From the NCBI RefSeq assembly GCF_000685275.1, contig NZ_ARYK01000001.1, forward strand, positions 930,001 through 994,000: a DNA stretch of 64,000 nucleotides. Reading direction: 5' to 3'. Origin of the DNA: Hyphomonas johnsonii MHS-2 (GTDB lineage Bacteria; Pseudomonadota; Alphaproteobacteria; Caulobacterales; Hyphomonadaceae). Below the pieces are notes generated by a model. That model worked only from the letters and a program-made list of their open reading frames with translations, searched no databases and had not been told where the DNA came from. Positions 19,109 through 28,262 of this stretch are shown here, piece by piece. The position numbers and the translations under genes were made by a program. How positions within the stretch are numbered: the first letter of the stretch is position 1; each line of letters opens with the position of its first letter.

Positions 19109-20371
19109 ATGACCAAACAAACCGGCTCAGGCGATTCAAAGAACACCCTCTACTGCTCTTTCTGTGGAAAGAGCCAGCATGAAGTGAAAAAGCTGATTGC
19201 GGGACCGACGGTATTCATCTGTGACGAGTGCGTCGAACTCTGCATGGACATCATTCGCGAAGAGAACAAGACCGCCATGGTCCGTTCACGCGAAGGCGTG
19301 CCGACCCCGCAGGAAATCTGTGACGTGCTGGACGATTATGTCATCGGCCAGCGCCACGCGAAGCGCATTCTCTCGGTCGCCGTGCACAATCACTACAAGC
19401 GTCTGTCGCACGCCGGCAAGACGGATGGCGTCGAACTGTCGAAGTCCAACATCATGCTGGTCGGCCCCACGGGCTGCGGCAAGACACTGTTGGCGCAGAC
19501 ACTGGCGCGCATCCTGGATGTGCCATTCACCATGGCCGATGCGACGACACTCACCGAAGCCGGCTATGTCGGCGAGGATGTCGAGAATATCGTCCTCAAG
19601 CTGCTGCAATCGGCTGACTACAATGTCGAGCGCGCCCAGCGCGGTATCGTTTACATCGATGAAATCGACAAGATTTCGCGCAAATCGGATAATCCTTCGA
19701 TCACCCGCGACGTGTCGGGCGAGGGTGTCCAGCAGGCGCTGCTCAAGATCATGGAGGGTACGGTTGCGGCCGTGCCACCACAGGGCGGCCGCAAGCATCC
19801 GCAGCAGGAGTTCCTGCAGGTCGACACGACGAACATCCTGTTCATCGTTGGGGGTGCCTTTGCGGGCCTCGACAAGATCATCACCTCGCGCGGCGAAAAT
19901 GCCTCGATCGGCTTCGGCGCCGCACTGAAGGATCCGGAAGCGCGTGGCGTCGGCGAGATCCTGCGCAACACCGAGCCGGAAGATCTTCAGCGTTTCGGCC
20001 TGATCCCGGAATTCATCGGGCGCCTGCCCGTGATTGCAACCCTGGAAGACCTCGATGAGAAAGCCCTGATCGAGATCCTGACCCAGCCGAAAAATGCCCT
20101 GCTCAAACAGTACCAGAAACTGTTCGACATGGAGAATGTGCAGCTGACCTTCACGCCCGAGGCGCTGACCGGCGTTGCGCGCAAGGCCATCGGTCGCAAG
20201 ACCGGCGCACGCGGCCTTCGCTCGATCATGGAGTCGATCCTGCTCGATACGATGTTCGAACTTCCGAACCTTCGCGGTGTGGAAGAAGTCGTCATCAATG
20301 GCGAAGTCGTTGAAGGCAATGCCGAGCCCCTCTACGTCCACGCGAAGAAGAGCCAGCCCGAAGCCGGCTGA
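19109..20371 (+). CDS. clpX: ATP-dependent Clp protease ATP-binding subunit ClpX
   Basis: A 420-residue AAA+ unfoldase. The N-terminal zinc-binding domain shows C16-x2-C19 and C38-x2-C41. Walker A is [11 protein letters not shown] near residue 118, Walker [10 protein letters not shown] near 182, and the pore loop GYVGEDV follows Walker A. The sensor and C-terminal small domain are complete, with [10 protein letters not shown]. Together with ClpP it degrades tagged substrates. A strong terminator follows 28 bases after the stop. Confidence 0.98.
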   Translation: MTKQTGSGDSKNTLYCSFCGKSQHEVKKLIAGPTVFICDECVELCMDIIREENKTAMVRSREGVPTPQEICDVLDDYVIGQRHAKRILSVAVHNHYKRLSHAGKTDGVELSKSNIMLVGPTGCGKTLLAQTLARILDVPFTMADATTLTEAGYVGEDVENIVLKLLQSADYNVERAQRGIVYIDEIDKISRKSDNPSITRDVSGEGVQQALLKIMEGTVAAVPPQGGRKHPQQEFLQVDTTNILFIVGGAFAGLDKIITSRGENASIGFGAALKDPEARGVGEILRNTEPEDLQRFGLIPEFIGRLPVIATLEDLDEKALIEILTQPKNALLKQYQKLFDMENVQLTFTPEALTGVARKAIGRKTGARGLRSIMESILLDTMFELPNLRGVEEVVINGEVVEGNAEPLYVHAKKSQPEAG

Positions 20372-20399
20372 GCCGAGCATTCCAATTCAGACTGATGAA

Positions 20400-20433
20400 G
20401 CCCCGGACCCGCCGTCCGGGGCTTTTCATTTTT
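20400..20433 (+). terminator. Rho-independent terminator of clpX
   Basis: Perfect 9-bp stem GCCCCGGAC / GTCCGGGGC around loop CCGCC, followed by TTTTCATTTTT. Lies 28 bp after the clpX stop. Confidence 0.92.
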
Positions 20434-20449
20434 GAGCGAACCGTCTTCA

Positions 20450-20488
20450 GAAAAAGAAGAGGCCGGCACCCGTGATGGTGCCGGCCTC
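20450..20488 (-). terminator. Rho-independent terminator of glnA
   Basis: Perfect 12-bp stem (20459-20470 with 20477-20488, 6-base loop). On the minus strand it is followed by TTCTTTTTC. It lies 29 bp past the glnA stop codon and back-to-back with the clpX terminator, insulating the convergent units. Confidence 0.9.
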
Positions 20489-20517
20489 CTGATCACGTGT
20501 CCAAAAGGTGAGACAGC

Positions 20518-21921
20518 TCAGACCTTGTAGTACATTTCGAATTCCACCGGGTGAGGGTGCAGTTCGTAGCGCATGTTCTCTTCCATCTTGAGCTCGATGT
20601 AAGCGTCGATCTGGTCGTCATCGAAGACGCCGCCCTTGGTCAGGAACTTGCGATCTGCGTCGAGCGCGGCAAGCGCTTCACGCAGCGAGCCGCACACCTG
20701 GGGAATCGATTTGGCTTCTGCAGGCGGCAGGTCGTAGAGATCCTTGTCCATGGCATCGCCGGGATGGATCTTGTTCTCGATCCCGTCGAGGCCCGCCATC
20801 AGCAGGGCTGCGAAGGCAAGGTAGGGGTTTGCCGCCGGGTCCGGGAAGCGCGTTTCGATCCGCTTGGCTTTTGGATTCGAGCCGAACGGAATGCGGATCG
20901 ACGCCGACCGGTTACGCGACGAATAGGCCAGCATGACTGGCGCTTCGTATCCGGGGACCAGGCGCTTGTAGCTATTGGTCGACGGGTTGGTGATCGCGTT
21001 CAGCGCCTTGGCGTGCTTGATGATGCCGCCGATGTAGTAAAGGCACATGTCGGAGAGGCCGGCGTATTTTTCGCCGGCAAACAGCGGCTTGCCACCGCCC
21101 CAGATCGACTGGTGAACGTGCATGCCGGATCCGTTGTCCTTGAACATCGGTTTCGGCATGAAGGTCGCCGTCTTGCCATACGATGCCGCCACATTGTGGA
21201 TGACATATTTGTAGAGCTGCAGGCGGTCGGCCATCACGGTCAGGGTCGAGAATTTCAAGCCAAGCTCATGCTGGGCCGGCGCCACTTCGTGGTGGTGCTT
21301 TTCGGGGTCGAGGCCGATGTCGAACATGACCGACAGCATTTCGCTGCGCATGTCCTGTTCGGAATCGACCGGCGGAACCGGGAAGTAGCCGCCCTTGGGG
21401 CCTGGCCGATGGCCCATGTTGCCCATCGGGTATTCTTTGCTTGTGTTGATCGGCAGTTCTGTCGAATCGAAACTGTAGCCGGTGCTGTGCGGTTCAACGG
21501 ACCAGCGGACGTCATCGAAGACAAAGAACTCGGCTTCGGGACCAAAGAACACGGTGTCGCCGACGCCGGCTGCCTTGACGTAGGCCTCGGCCTTCTTGGC
21601 GGTCGTGCGCGGGTCGCGGTTATAGGCCTGGCCGGAGACCGGATCGAGCACGTCGCACATGACTGCCAGCGTGGTCTGCTGGAAGAACGGGTCGATCATG
21701 GCCGAGTCCTGGTCAGGCATCAGCAGCATGTCGGACTCATTGATGGCTTTCCAGCCAGCGACCGACGAACCGTCAAACATCTGGCCTTCGGAGAAGAAGT
21801 CGTCGCCGACCATGTTCTTGTGAAACGTCACATGCTGCATCTTGCCGCGCGGGTCGGTGAAGCGAAGGTCGACGTATTGAACGTCCTCGTCCTTCATCAA
21901 TTTGATAAGCTTGTCAGCCAT
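20518..21921 (-). CDS. glnA: Type I glutamine synthetase
   Basis: A 467-residue GS-I, which makes glutamine from glutamate, ammonia and ATP. Family segments include the latch [10 protein letters not shown], the metal ligands in [12 protein letters not shown], the HVHQSIW metal/ATP motif and the NRSASIRIP glutamate loop. The adenylylation tyrosine is visible in [13 protein letters not shown] (about residue 396), so the enzyme is the GS-I-beta, AMP-regulated kind. It is transcribed with glnB upstream (57 bp gap), the usual alphaproteobacterial glnBA operon. Confidence 0.98.
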   Translation of the reverse strand: MADKLIKLMKDEDVQYVDLRFTDPRGKMQHVTFHKNMVGDDFFSEGQMFDGSSVAGWKAINESDMLLMPDQDSAMIDPFFQQTTLAVMCDVLDPVSGQAYNRDPRTTAKKAEAYVKAAGVGDTVFFGPEAEFFVFDDVRWSVEPHSTGYSFDSTELPINTSKEYPMGNMGHRPGPKGGYFPVPPVDSEQDMRSEMLSVMFDIGLDPEKHHHEVAPAQHELGLKFSTLTVMADRLQLYKYVIHNVAASYGKTATFMPKPMFKDNGSGMHVHQSIWGGGKPLFAGEKYAGLSDMCLYYIGGIIKHAKALNAITNPSTNSYKRLVPGYEAPVMLAYSSRNRSASIRIPFGSNPKAKRIETRFPDPAANPYLAFAALLMAGLDGIENKIHPGDAMDKDLYDLPPAEAKSIPQVCGSLREALAALDADRKFLTKGGVFDDDQIDAYIELKMEENMRYELHPHPVEFEMYYKV

Positions 21922-21978
21922 TGGAATTTGCCCTTCAGGAATTGTGTAAGCAGTTTCGCGAACTGGAGTGATACAGGA

Positions 21979-22320
<342 letters not shown>

Positions 22321-22461
22321 TCATGTCTCCAGCCGCTGAATGGGTATTGGCTTTCGGTAAGCGCACTCACGGCCCTAGGCGAGTGCAACCTGTGTAATGT
22401 GGCATGCGATCAGAACCGGTGGTCAATTTTTGGACACCTCTGCCTGTTTTATGAGCGGTGC

Positions 22462-22476
22462 GCGCAACGCTTGCGC
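22462..22476. repeat. Inverted repeat GCGCAA-CGC-TTGCGC in the glnB / COQ4 divergent region
   Basis: A perfect 6-bp inverted repeat with 3-base spacer. It is 10 bp before the TGACGC-N2-GCGTCA palindrome and shares the sub-string CGCTTGCG with it, so the two may be one composite site or a duplicated half-site. The 244-bp divergent region (22318-22561) holds no gene. Confidence 0.35.
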
Positions 22477-22480
22477 TGGA

Positions 22481-22500
22481 AATAAATGACGCTTGCGTCA
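22481..22500 (+). promoter_or_regulatory. Candidate operator TGACGC-TT-GCGTCA upstream of the COQ4-like operon
   Basis: A 14-base inverted repeat at 22487-22500 preceded by AATAAA, ending 61 bp before the ATG of the COQ4-like gene. The same palindrome with the same A/T-rich left flank stands upstream of CYP153 (48884-48904, minus strand). Arrangement and spacing suggest a dimeric regulator (TetR, GntR or similar); the regulator is unknown. Confidence 0.55.
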
Positions 22501-22561
22501 CTTTTCTGGTGAGCGGCGATGTGGTATTGATCGGTAAACAGCAGAAAGAGTGTGGCCACTC

Positions 22562-23332
22562 ATGATTGAACCATTTGTCCATCCGGCTCGCAAACCGGCA
22601 AAATTCCGGCCGATCAGGGCATGGAAGCACATGCAGAACCTGATCGCCGACAAGGAAGACACCGAACAGGTCTTTCACATTATCGAAGCGCTGAACGGGA
22701 AGTCCCTGCAGAAGAATTTCAGGGAATTCGCGGAAAGCAAGGAAGGCCAGGCGCTTCTGGCTGAAAAGATTCACCTGCCGCCACGCCTCGACGACCACGC
22801 CTGGATTCGGGAACTGCCCGCCGGCACGGTCGGGCGCGCCTACGTGGATTTCATGGAACGCGAAGGCCTGACTGCGCAGGGACTTGTCGACGAGAGCGAA
22901 AAGTTCTCCAGCGCGCTGCGGGATTTCGACGATGACCTCAACTGGTTTGGCAACCGCCTTCGGGACACGCACGACCTGTTCCATGTCCTGTCCGGCTATG
23001 GCCGGGACGCGCTTGGCGAAGCGAGCCTCCTGGCCTTCTCCCACAGCCAGCAGCCCGGCCTGGGCATCATTTTCATTTCCTTCATGGGCACGCGCCAATT
23101 GCTCAAGCACCTGCCCAAGGAAGCGCGCGTGATGGATTGCTTCTGGGAAGGCAAGCGCAATGGCGCGGCGGCGTCGAAGATCATCCGCGAGGACATCATC
23201 GCTCTCCTGCACGAACCGCTGGACAGCGCCCGTGAACGGCTCGGCATCGCCAGGCCCGACGCGTACTACCGGGCCCTCGACATCTGCGCTGACATGGGAA
23301 TCGCGGCCAGCGAAATTCAGGTCGCCGCGTGA
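22562..23332 (+). CDS. COQ4-like (ubiquinone biosynthesis) family protein
   Basis: A 256-residue protein recognised as COQ4-like from RLRDTHDLFHVLSGYGRDALGEASL: the metal motif HDLFH followed by a Glu 11 residues later (HDxxH-x11-E) is complete, near residues 139-155. Eukaryotic COQ4 supports ubiquinone synthesis and was recently proposed to act on the C1 position of the ring; bacterial members are less studied and some sit with lipid or isoprenoid genes. I chose ATG 22562; a GTG four codons upstream has poorer spacing. It overlaps the next gene by 4 bases (GTGA) and has a candidate operator upstream. Confidence 0.85.
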   Translation: MIEPFVHPARKPAKFRPIRAWKHMQNLIADKEDTEQVFHIIEALNGKSLQKNFREFAESKEGQALLAEKIHLPPRLDDHAWIRELPAGTVGRAYVDFMEREGLTAQGLVDESEKFSSALRDFDDDLNWFGNRLRDTHDLFHVLSGYGRDALGEASLLAFSHSQQPGLGIIFISFMGTRQLLKHLPKEARVMDCFWEGKRNGAAASKIIREDIIALLHEPLDSARERLGIARPDAYYRALDICADMGIAASEIQVAA

Positions 23333-23868
23333 TCTTTCTGGTCAGGCACGGAGAAGCCGCCGCGGGCTGGGGAGACCATCCGGACCCCGGTCTGAGTGAT
23401 TTGGGACAAAAGCAGGCGTCTGCTGTTGCCGGTGAACTGGCACGGCTGGGCGCCACGCAGGCCGTCACGAGCCCCATGCAGCGCTGTCGCGAGACGGCGA
23501 GGCCGTTCGAGCAGGCGCAACAGGTCGTCGCGACCGTGTCGCCTGCTGTCTCTGAGATCGTTACGCCAGAAGGTGTTGGAGATCGTGTCACGTGGCTGAG
23601 AAACCTGATGGCCGGAACCTGGGATGCCGGGGCTGACGATTTCACGGCATGGCGCAGCACCATGGTGGATTTCATCGGAGGGCTGCCGGACAACACGGTC
23701 GTGTTCAGCCACTTCGTTGCAATCAACGCGATTGCCGGCATGGTCGCCCAGGATCCGCGCGTGGTGATCTTCCGTCCGGGGCATTGTTCGGTCACTCGGC
23801 TTGAGCGCCGGAACAATGTGCTTTCCGTCGCTGAATATGGGAGCGAATCCGCAACCCGCGTGTTATGA
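23329..23868 (+). CDS. Histidine phosphatase family protein
   Basis: A 179-residue branch-1 histidine phosphatase. The catalytic LVRHGEA motif is at residues 4-10, the second Arg in TSPMQRCRETA and the second His in VFSHFVAINAIAG. Substrate unknown. The GTG start overlaps the COQ4-like stop, and the gap to the downstream Nnr gene is 9 bp, so the three genes probably form an operon. Confidence 0.9.
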   Translation: MIFLVRHGEAAAGWGDHPDPGLSDLGQKQASAVAGELARLGATQAVTSPMQRCRETARPFEQAQQVVATVSPAVSEIVTPEGVGDRVTWLRNLMAGTWDAGADDFTAWRSTMVDFIGGLPDNTVVFSHFVAINAIAGMVAQDPRVVIFRPGHCSVTRLERRNNVLSVAEYGSESATRVL

Positions 23869-23877
23869 GATCGCCCC

Positions 23878-25320
23878 ATGGGCAGACCAATCATTACGCC
23901 AGCGGAGATGACGGCGGCTGAACAGGCCGTATTCGACGCCGGCACCGACAGTTTCGATATCATGACCCGCGCGGGAATTGCCGCAGCGGAGTTCCTTCAT
24001 GCGAGATGGCCTGAGGGAACAATCCAGGTGCTGTGCGGCCCGGGCGGCAATGGCGGTGACGGTTTCATCGCCGCTGCGCGGCTCGCCAAGCTCTGGCGGA
24101 CGGTCGAGGTTTTCTGCCTGGTGGATCCATCCGCGCTGACGGGCGACGCTGCGAAAGCGGCGGCGCAATGGCAGGGGGGTGTTCGCCCGCTGGAGGCGGC
24201 GCTTTCGGCACCCCACGACCTTGTGCTCGATGCCCTGTTTGGTGGTGGCTTGTCCCGTCCGCTGGACGGTGTCCCGGCGGCGCTTGCGACCCGGGGCGGG
24301 CGTGTCATCTCGATCGACGTGCCATCCGGGATTGACGGCCTGACCGCGAAACCGCTCGGTGCCTGCTTCCGGGCAGATGGAACGATCACGTTTTCGGGCC
24401 TGCGTCCGGCGCATGTCCTGCAGCCCGGCGCGGCCCTTTGTGGCGTGGTGTTCGCTGCGGACATCGGCGTTCCGGCCCAGACCCAGGCCGTAGAAAACAG
24501 CCCGCTGATCTGGGGCCCGGCCATGCCGCGGCCAGGCCCGGAAGGTTACAAGCACAAGCGCGGACACCTCAAAGTTGTCAGTGGCCCAGCCGCGTCGACC
24601 GGAGCGGCCCGCATGGCTGCACGGGCGGGCCTGCGTGTTGGCGCCGGGCTGGTGACGGTCGTGTCCGGTCATGGGGCCATGTCGGTGAACGCCGGGCACC
24701 TGACCGCCGTGATGCTGGAGGAAGCCAACAGTGCGGACGACCTCGCCGCGGCAATCCAGAACGCCCAGGTCGTGATCGCCGGCCCGGCCGCCGGAATCAC
24801 GCCCTCTACCCGTGCGAATGTCGAAGTCCTTCTCAAGGGTGCCGCGCGGGCCGTGCTCGACGCTGACGCCCTGACCGTTTTCGACAGCCACCCGGCAGAA
24901 TTGTTCAAGCGCCTGCGCCCCGACGACGTCCTCACGCCGCACGTGGGTGAGTTCCGGCGGCTGTTCGGCGACCTTCTCGACACCGAGGCCAACAAGATCG
25001 AAGCTACCCGCAAGGCTGCCGCAAAGGCGGGCTGTGTGGTGCTGCTCAAGGGGGCCGACACCGTTATCGCGGCCCCTGACGGGCAAGCAGTCGTCAATAC
25101 GCACGCCACGCCATGGCTTGCCACGGCCGGGTCTGGCGATGTGCTGGCGGGTTTCATTGCCGGCCTGATGGCACAGGGCATGGCGACGCTTCCGGCCGCC
25201 GCAATGGGCGCGTGGCTGCACGGGGAGGCCGGGCTGCGCGTCGGCGCCGGCCTGATTTCCGAGGATCTTGAAGCGCAGGTGCCGAATATTCTGAGTGCGC
25301 TGCATGGCGAACGCCGGTGA
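23878..25320 (+). CDS. nnr: Bifunctional NAD(P)H-hydrate repair enzyme (epimerase / ADP-dependent dehydratase)
   Basis: A 480-residue fusion that repairs hydrated NADH and NADPH. The N-terminal epimerase (residues 1 to about 205) shows CGPGGNGGDGFIAAR and SIDVPSGIDGLTA. The C-terminal dehydratase (about 215-480) shows HKRGHLKVVSG, LKGADTVIAAPDG and the ribokinase-like TAGSGDVLAGFIAGL. It normally accompanies glnB or trigger factor neighbours in many alphaproteobacteria; here it is third in the COQ4-like operon and followed by tRNA-Leu and tig. Confidence 0.96.
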   Translation: MGRPIITPAEMTAAEQAVFDAGTDSFDIMTRAGIAAAEFLHARWPEGTIQVLCGPGGNGGDGFIAAARLAKLWRTVEVFCLVDPSALTGDAAKAAAQWQGGVRPLEAALSAPHDLVLDALFGGGLSRPLDGVPAALATRGGRVISIDVPSGIDGLTAKPLGACFRADGTITFSGLRPAHVLQPGAALCGVVFAADIGVPAQTQAVENSPLIWGPAMPRPGPEGYKHKRGHLKVVSGPAASTGAARMAARAGLRVGAGLVTVVSGHGAMSVNAGHLTAVMLEEANSADDLAAAIQNAQVVIAGPAAGITPSTRANVEVLLKGAARAVLDADALTVFDSHPAELFKRLRPDDVLTPHVGEFRRLFGDLLDTEANKIEATRKAAAKAGCVVLLKGADTVIAAPDGQAVVNTHATPWLATAGSGDVLAGFIAGLMAQGMATLPAAAMGAWLHGEAGLRVGAGLISEDLEAQVPNILSALHGERR

Positions 25321-25383
25321 ATCGCAGGGGCCTGGTGCTTTCCGGTTGATGCGGCCGGGCCGCTCGCGTAGGAACCTGCCAGC

Positions 25384-25468
25384 GCGGATGTGGCGGAACT
25401 GGTAGACGCACTGGATTTAGGTTCCAGCGCCGCAAGGCGTGGAGGTTCGAGTCCTCTCATCCGCACCA
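25384..25468 (+). tRNA. trnL: tRNA-Leu (UAG anticodon)
   Basis: An 85-nt type II tRNA. Acceptor arms GCGGATG / CATCCGC pair fully, CCA is encoded (25466-25468). The anticodon stem CTGGA / TCCAG encloses loop TTTAGGT with anticodon TAG, reading CUN leucine codons. The T-loop reads GGTTCGAGTCC and a long variable arm (GCGCCGCAAGGCGT) is present as expected for leucine. Confidence 0.97.
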
Positions 25469-25612
25469 TGGTCAATTGGACGCTGCATCTGTCGCATAGT
25501 CTGCGTGGACAGGCGCTTTGTGCTATGACATAAGCCGCGCCTTCAGACAGGTATCAATAGCCTACCGCGTGCGTTTTTGCCTCGCGACCCCAGAAAAACG
25601 GATGACACACCC

Positions 25613-26950
25613 ATGGAAGTTACCCAGACCAAGGCAGAAGGTCTTAGCCGCACGTTCGAAGTGAAGGTCTCGGCAACCGAGCTGAAGGCGAAGCTGGACG
25701 CCCGGATTGAGGAAATCCGGCCGCAAATGAAGCTCAAGGGGTTCCGTCCGGGCAAGGTGCCGGCCGCCCATGTGCGCAAGATGTTCGGCCGCGACCTGAT
25801 GGGCGAACTGGTCAACAAGCTGGTCGATGAGACCAACCAGAAAGCCCTTGAAGAAAACGAACTTCGGCCCGCTGGCCAGCCCAATGTCCACCTCGAAACG
25901 GACATTGAATCGATCGTGAAGGGCGAGGCAGACCTCTCCTACCACATGCATGTCGACGTGATGCCGGAATTCACCCCGGTGAACATTGAAGAGATTGAAG
26001 TCACCCGGCCGGTCGCTGAGATCGAAGATGCGCAGGTGGAAGACGCTCTTGCCCGCATCGCCGAGCAGAACCTGAAATACGAGCCACGTGGCAAGACGGC
26101 GAAAGCCAAGGATGGCGACGCGGTTGTCGTCGATTTCGTCGGCAAGGTCGACGGCGTGCCATTTGAAGGCGGCGCAGCCGAACAGCAGTCCATCGTACTC
26201 GGGTCGAACCGGTTCATCCCGGGCTTCGAAGAACAGCTCGTTGGCGTGAAGACAGGCGAAGAGAAAGAACTCGTCGTGACCTTCCCGGAAGATTACCCGT
26301 CCGCTGACCTGGCCGGCAAGGAAGCCGTGTTCGACGTCACGGTCCACGAAGTGCGCGCCCCGAAGACGCCCGAGATCGACGATGAATTCGCCAAGGGGCT
26401 CGGCCTTGACGACCTCGAACAGCTGAACGGCCTCGTGCGCGACCAGTTGAAAGCCGAATTCGCCAGTGCCTCACGTGCCAAGGCCAAGCGCGACCTGCTG
26501 GACAAGCTGGACGATGCGCATGACTTTGACCTGCCACCCAACATGGTGGAGCAGGAGTTCGGCCAGATCTGGCAGCAGCTGCAGACCGAAATGGATGCCG
26601 GCCGTGTGTCCGATGAAGACAAGGCGAAGTCGGAAGACGAGCTGAAGGACGAGTACCGCAAGATCTCCGAGCGCCGTGTGCGTCTGGGACTGGTTCTCGC
26701 GGAAATCGGCCGCACAGCCGATGTCCGGATCACCGAGCAGGAAGTGAACCAGGCGCTGATCGCAGAGGCCCGCCAGTATCCGGGCCAGGAGCGGCAGGTT
26801 GTTGAATTCTTCCAGAAGAATCCCGAAGCCCTGGCGCAGCTGCGTGCGCCGATCTACGAGGAAAAGGTCGTCGACTACATCCTCGGGATCGCAAAAGTGA
26901 CCGACAAGACCGTCTCCCGGGAAGAACTTCTCAAGGAAGACGACGAATAG
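25613..26950 (+). CDS. tig: Trigger factor, ribosome-associated chaperone
   Basis: A 445-residue trigger factor. The N-terminal ribosome-binding domain includes the signature GFRPGKVPAAHVRKMFG (here KLKGFRPGKVP near residue 45). The FKBP-type PPIase domain follows (about 155-245, DGDAVVVDFVGKVDG) and then the long helical C-terminal chaperone domain. ATG 25613 (MEVTQTKAEGLSR) aligns with the family start; a longer frame beginning at 25577 is unlikely. It follows tRNA-Leu by 144 bp with no visible gene between, and is followed by a terminator. Confidence 0.97.
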   Translation: MEVTQTKAEGLSRTFEVKVSATELKAKLDARIEEIRPQMKLKGFRPGKVPAAHVRKMFGRDLMGELVNKLVDETNQKALEENELRPAGQPNVHLETDIESIVKGEADLSYHMHVDVMPEFTPVNIEEIEVTRPVAEIEDAQVEDALARIAEQNLKYEPRGKTAKAKDGDAVVVDFVGKVDGVPFEGGAAEQQSIVLGSNRFIPGFEEQLVGVKTGEEKELVVTFPEDYPSADLAGKEAVFDVTVHEVRAPKTPEIDDEFAKGLGLDDLEQLNGLVRDQLKAEFASASRAKAKRDLLDKLDDAHDFDLPPNMVEQEFGQIWQQLQTEMDAGRVSDEDKAKSEDELKDEYRKISERRVRLGLVLAEIGRTADVRITEQEVNQALIAEARQYPGQERQVVEFFQKNPEALAQLRAPIYEEKVVDYILGIAKVTDKTVSREELLKEDDE

Positions 26951-26978
26951 GGCCTGACAGCCCATTCCAAACGGTTTC

Positions 26979-27017
26979 GCGCCGGGCCTCAAACCGAGGT
27001 CCGGCGCCTTTCGTTTC
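26979..27017 (+). terminator. Rho-independent terminator of tig
   Basis: 12-bp stem (26979-26990 with 26996-27007, one G-T wobble) around AAACC, followed by CTTTCGTTT. Starts 28 bases after the tig stop. Confidence 0.8.
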
Positions 27018-27101
27018 AGCTGGCCGCTGCCCTTCTGGTAAACGCTGTGTTAACCGGGCTCGGCGAAGTTGATCAAAACGAATCTCCAAGGAACCGATTC
27101 A

Positions 27102-28262
27102 ATGAGCGTGCAGAGCATCCGTCCGCAATTGACCGAACAGGACATCGAGCGCCTGATGCGGGGCGACACGCCGGAGCAGCGCGCGTCCGTTGCGCACCGG
27201 GTGTGCCGGCGCATAGCGCTCGATGTGCTGAGCGACCGCGAGAAAGCGTTTGCTGATGAAATCATGGCGATCCTCGCCGAAGACTCGGCAGACCTGGTTC
27301 GGCGCACCCTTGCGGTCACGCTGCGCAATTCCCCTGTGTTGCCCCGCGAAATTGCCCTCAAGCTTGCCCAGGACATCGAAGCAGTCGCAATCCCGGTGCT
27401 CCAGGATTCACCTGTCTTCACGGACGAGGACCTGATTGAACTGGTTCTCGCTGTCACGGCCGCCAAGCAGGCTGCCATCGCCAATCGCGAGTCTCTTTCG
27501 ATCACGCTGACCGAGGTGATTTCGGAGCATGGCGCGATCGAGGCTGTCCAGGTGCTGTCGGCCAATGAGGGCGCAGAATTCAGCGACAAGGCCTTCGACG
27601 ACACGCTGCGGCGCTTCGGCAGCGACGAAGTGGTCCAGTCGGGCCTCATCAAGCGGGAATATATACCGACCCATATCGCCGAGAAGATGGTCTCGCTGGT
27701 ATCCGGGCAATTGTTCGACCTCCTGGTCAACCGCCATGAGCTGCCCGCCCAGATGGCGATCGACCTGGCAGGCAGTGCGCGAGAGCGGGCGACCATCGAC
27801 CTGGTGGAACAATCCGGGCGCACGCACGACCTGCCGCGCTTTGTCTCTCAGTTGAACCTCAACGGCCGGCTCAGCCATTCGCTTATCATGCGGGCCCTGT
27901 GCTGCGGGCAGATGCCGTTCGTGGAACATGCGCTGGCGGAACTGTCAGGTGTCGGGCACCAACGGGTCTGGCTGATGATTCACGATGCCGGCCCACTGGG
28001 GCTGCAAGCCGTGTTCGACCGGGCCGGCCTGCCGCGCAAAATGCTGCCGGCGTTCCGTGCCGCCGTGAATGTATTCCACGAAACCAGCCACGATGGTGGC
28101 CCGAACGACCGCGCCCGCTTCCGGGCGCGCATGATCGAGCGTGTGTTGACGCAGTTCCAGGCTATCCCGAAAGAAGACCTCGAGTACTTGCTCGACAAGC
28201 TCGACTATTATTCCGAGATCGCGAGCAAGGAAGACCGCGACGAGGCGTTCGACGCCGCTTAG
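27102..28262 (+). CDS. DUF2336 domain-containing protein
   Basis: A 386-residue, mostly helical protein of the alphaproteobacterial DUF2336 family. Recognisable parts are the heat-like repeats from residue 30 (FADEIMAILAEDSADLVRRTLA) and the central SVFSDEDLIELV-like segment (here SPVFTDEDLIELVLAV), plus YIPTHIAEKMV. No function is established; relatives often sit near c-di-GMP or two-component genes. ATG 27102 (MSVQSIRPQ) has AAGGA 10 bases upstream and is preferred over a start 11 codons earlier. It converges with the degenerate EAL gene, sharing stop-codon bases. Confidence 0.85.
   Translation: MSVQSIRPQLTEQDIERLMRGDTPEQRASVAHRVCRRIALDVLSDREKAFADEIMAILAEDSADLVRRTLAVTLRNSPVLPREIALKLAQDIEAVAIPVLQDSPVFTDEDLIELVLAVTAAKQAAIANRESLSITLTEVISEHGAIEAVQVLSANEGAEFSDKAFDDTLRRFGSDEVVQSGLIKREYIPTHIAEKMVSLVSGQLFDLLVNRHELPAQMAIDLAGSARERATIDLVEQSGRTHDLPRFVSQLNLNGRLSHSLIMRALCCGQMPFVEHALAELSGVGHQRVWLMIHDAGPLGLQAVFDRAGLPRKMLPAFRAAVNVFHETSHDGGPNDRARFRARMIERVLTQFQAIPKEDLEYLLDKLDYYSEIASKEDRDEAFDAA

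Noticed and set aside
23863-25305. 480-codon minus-strand frame
   Set aside because: Exact antisense of the bifunctional Nnr gene; composition is His/Arg-rich shadow sequence.
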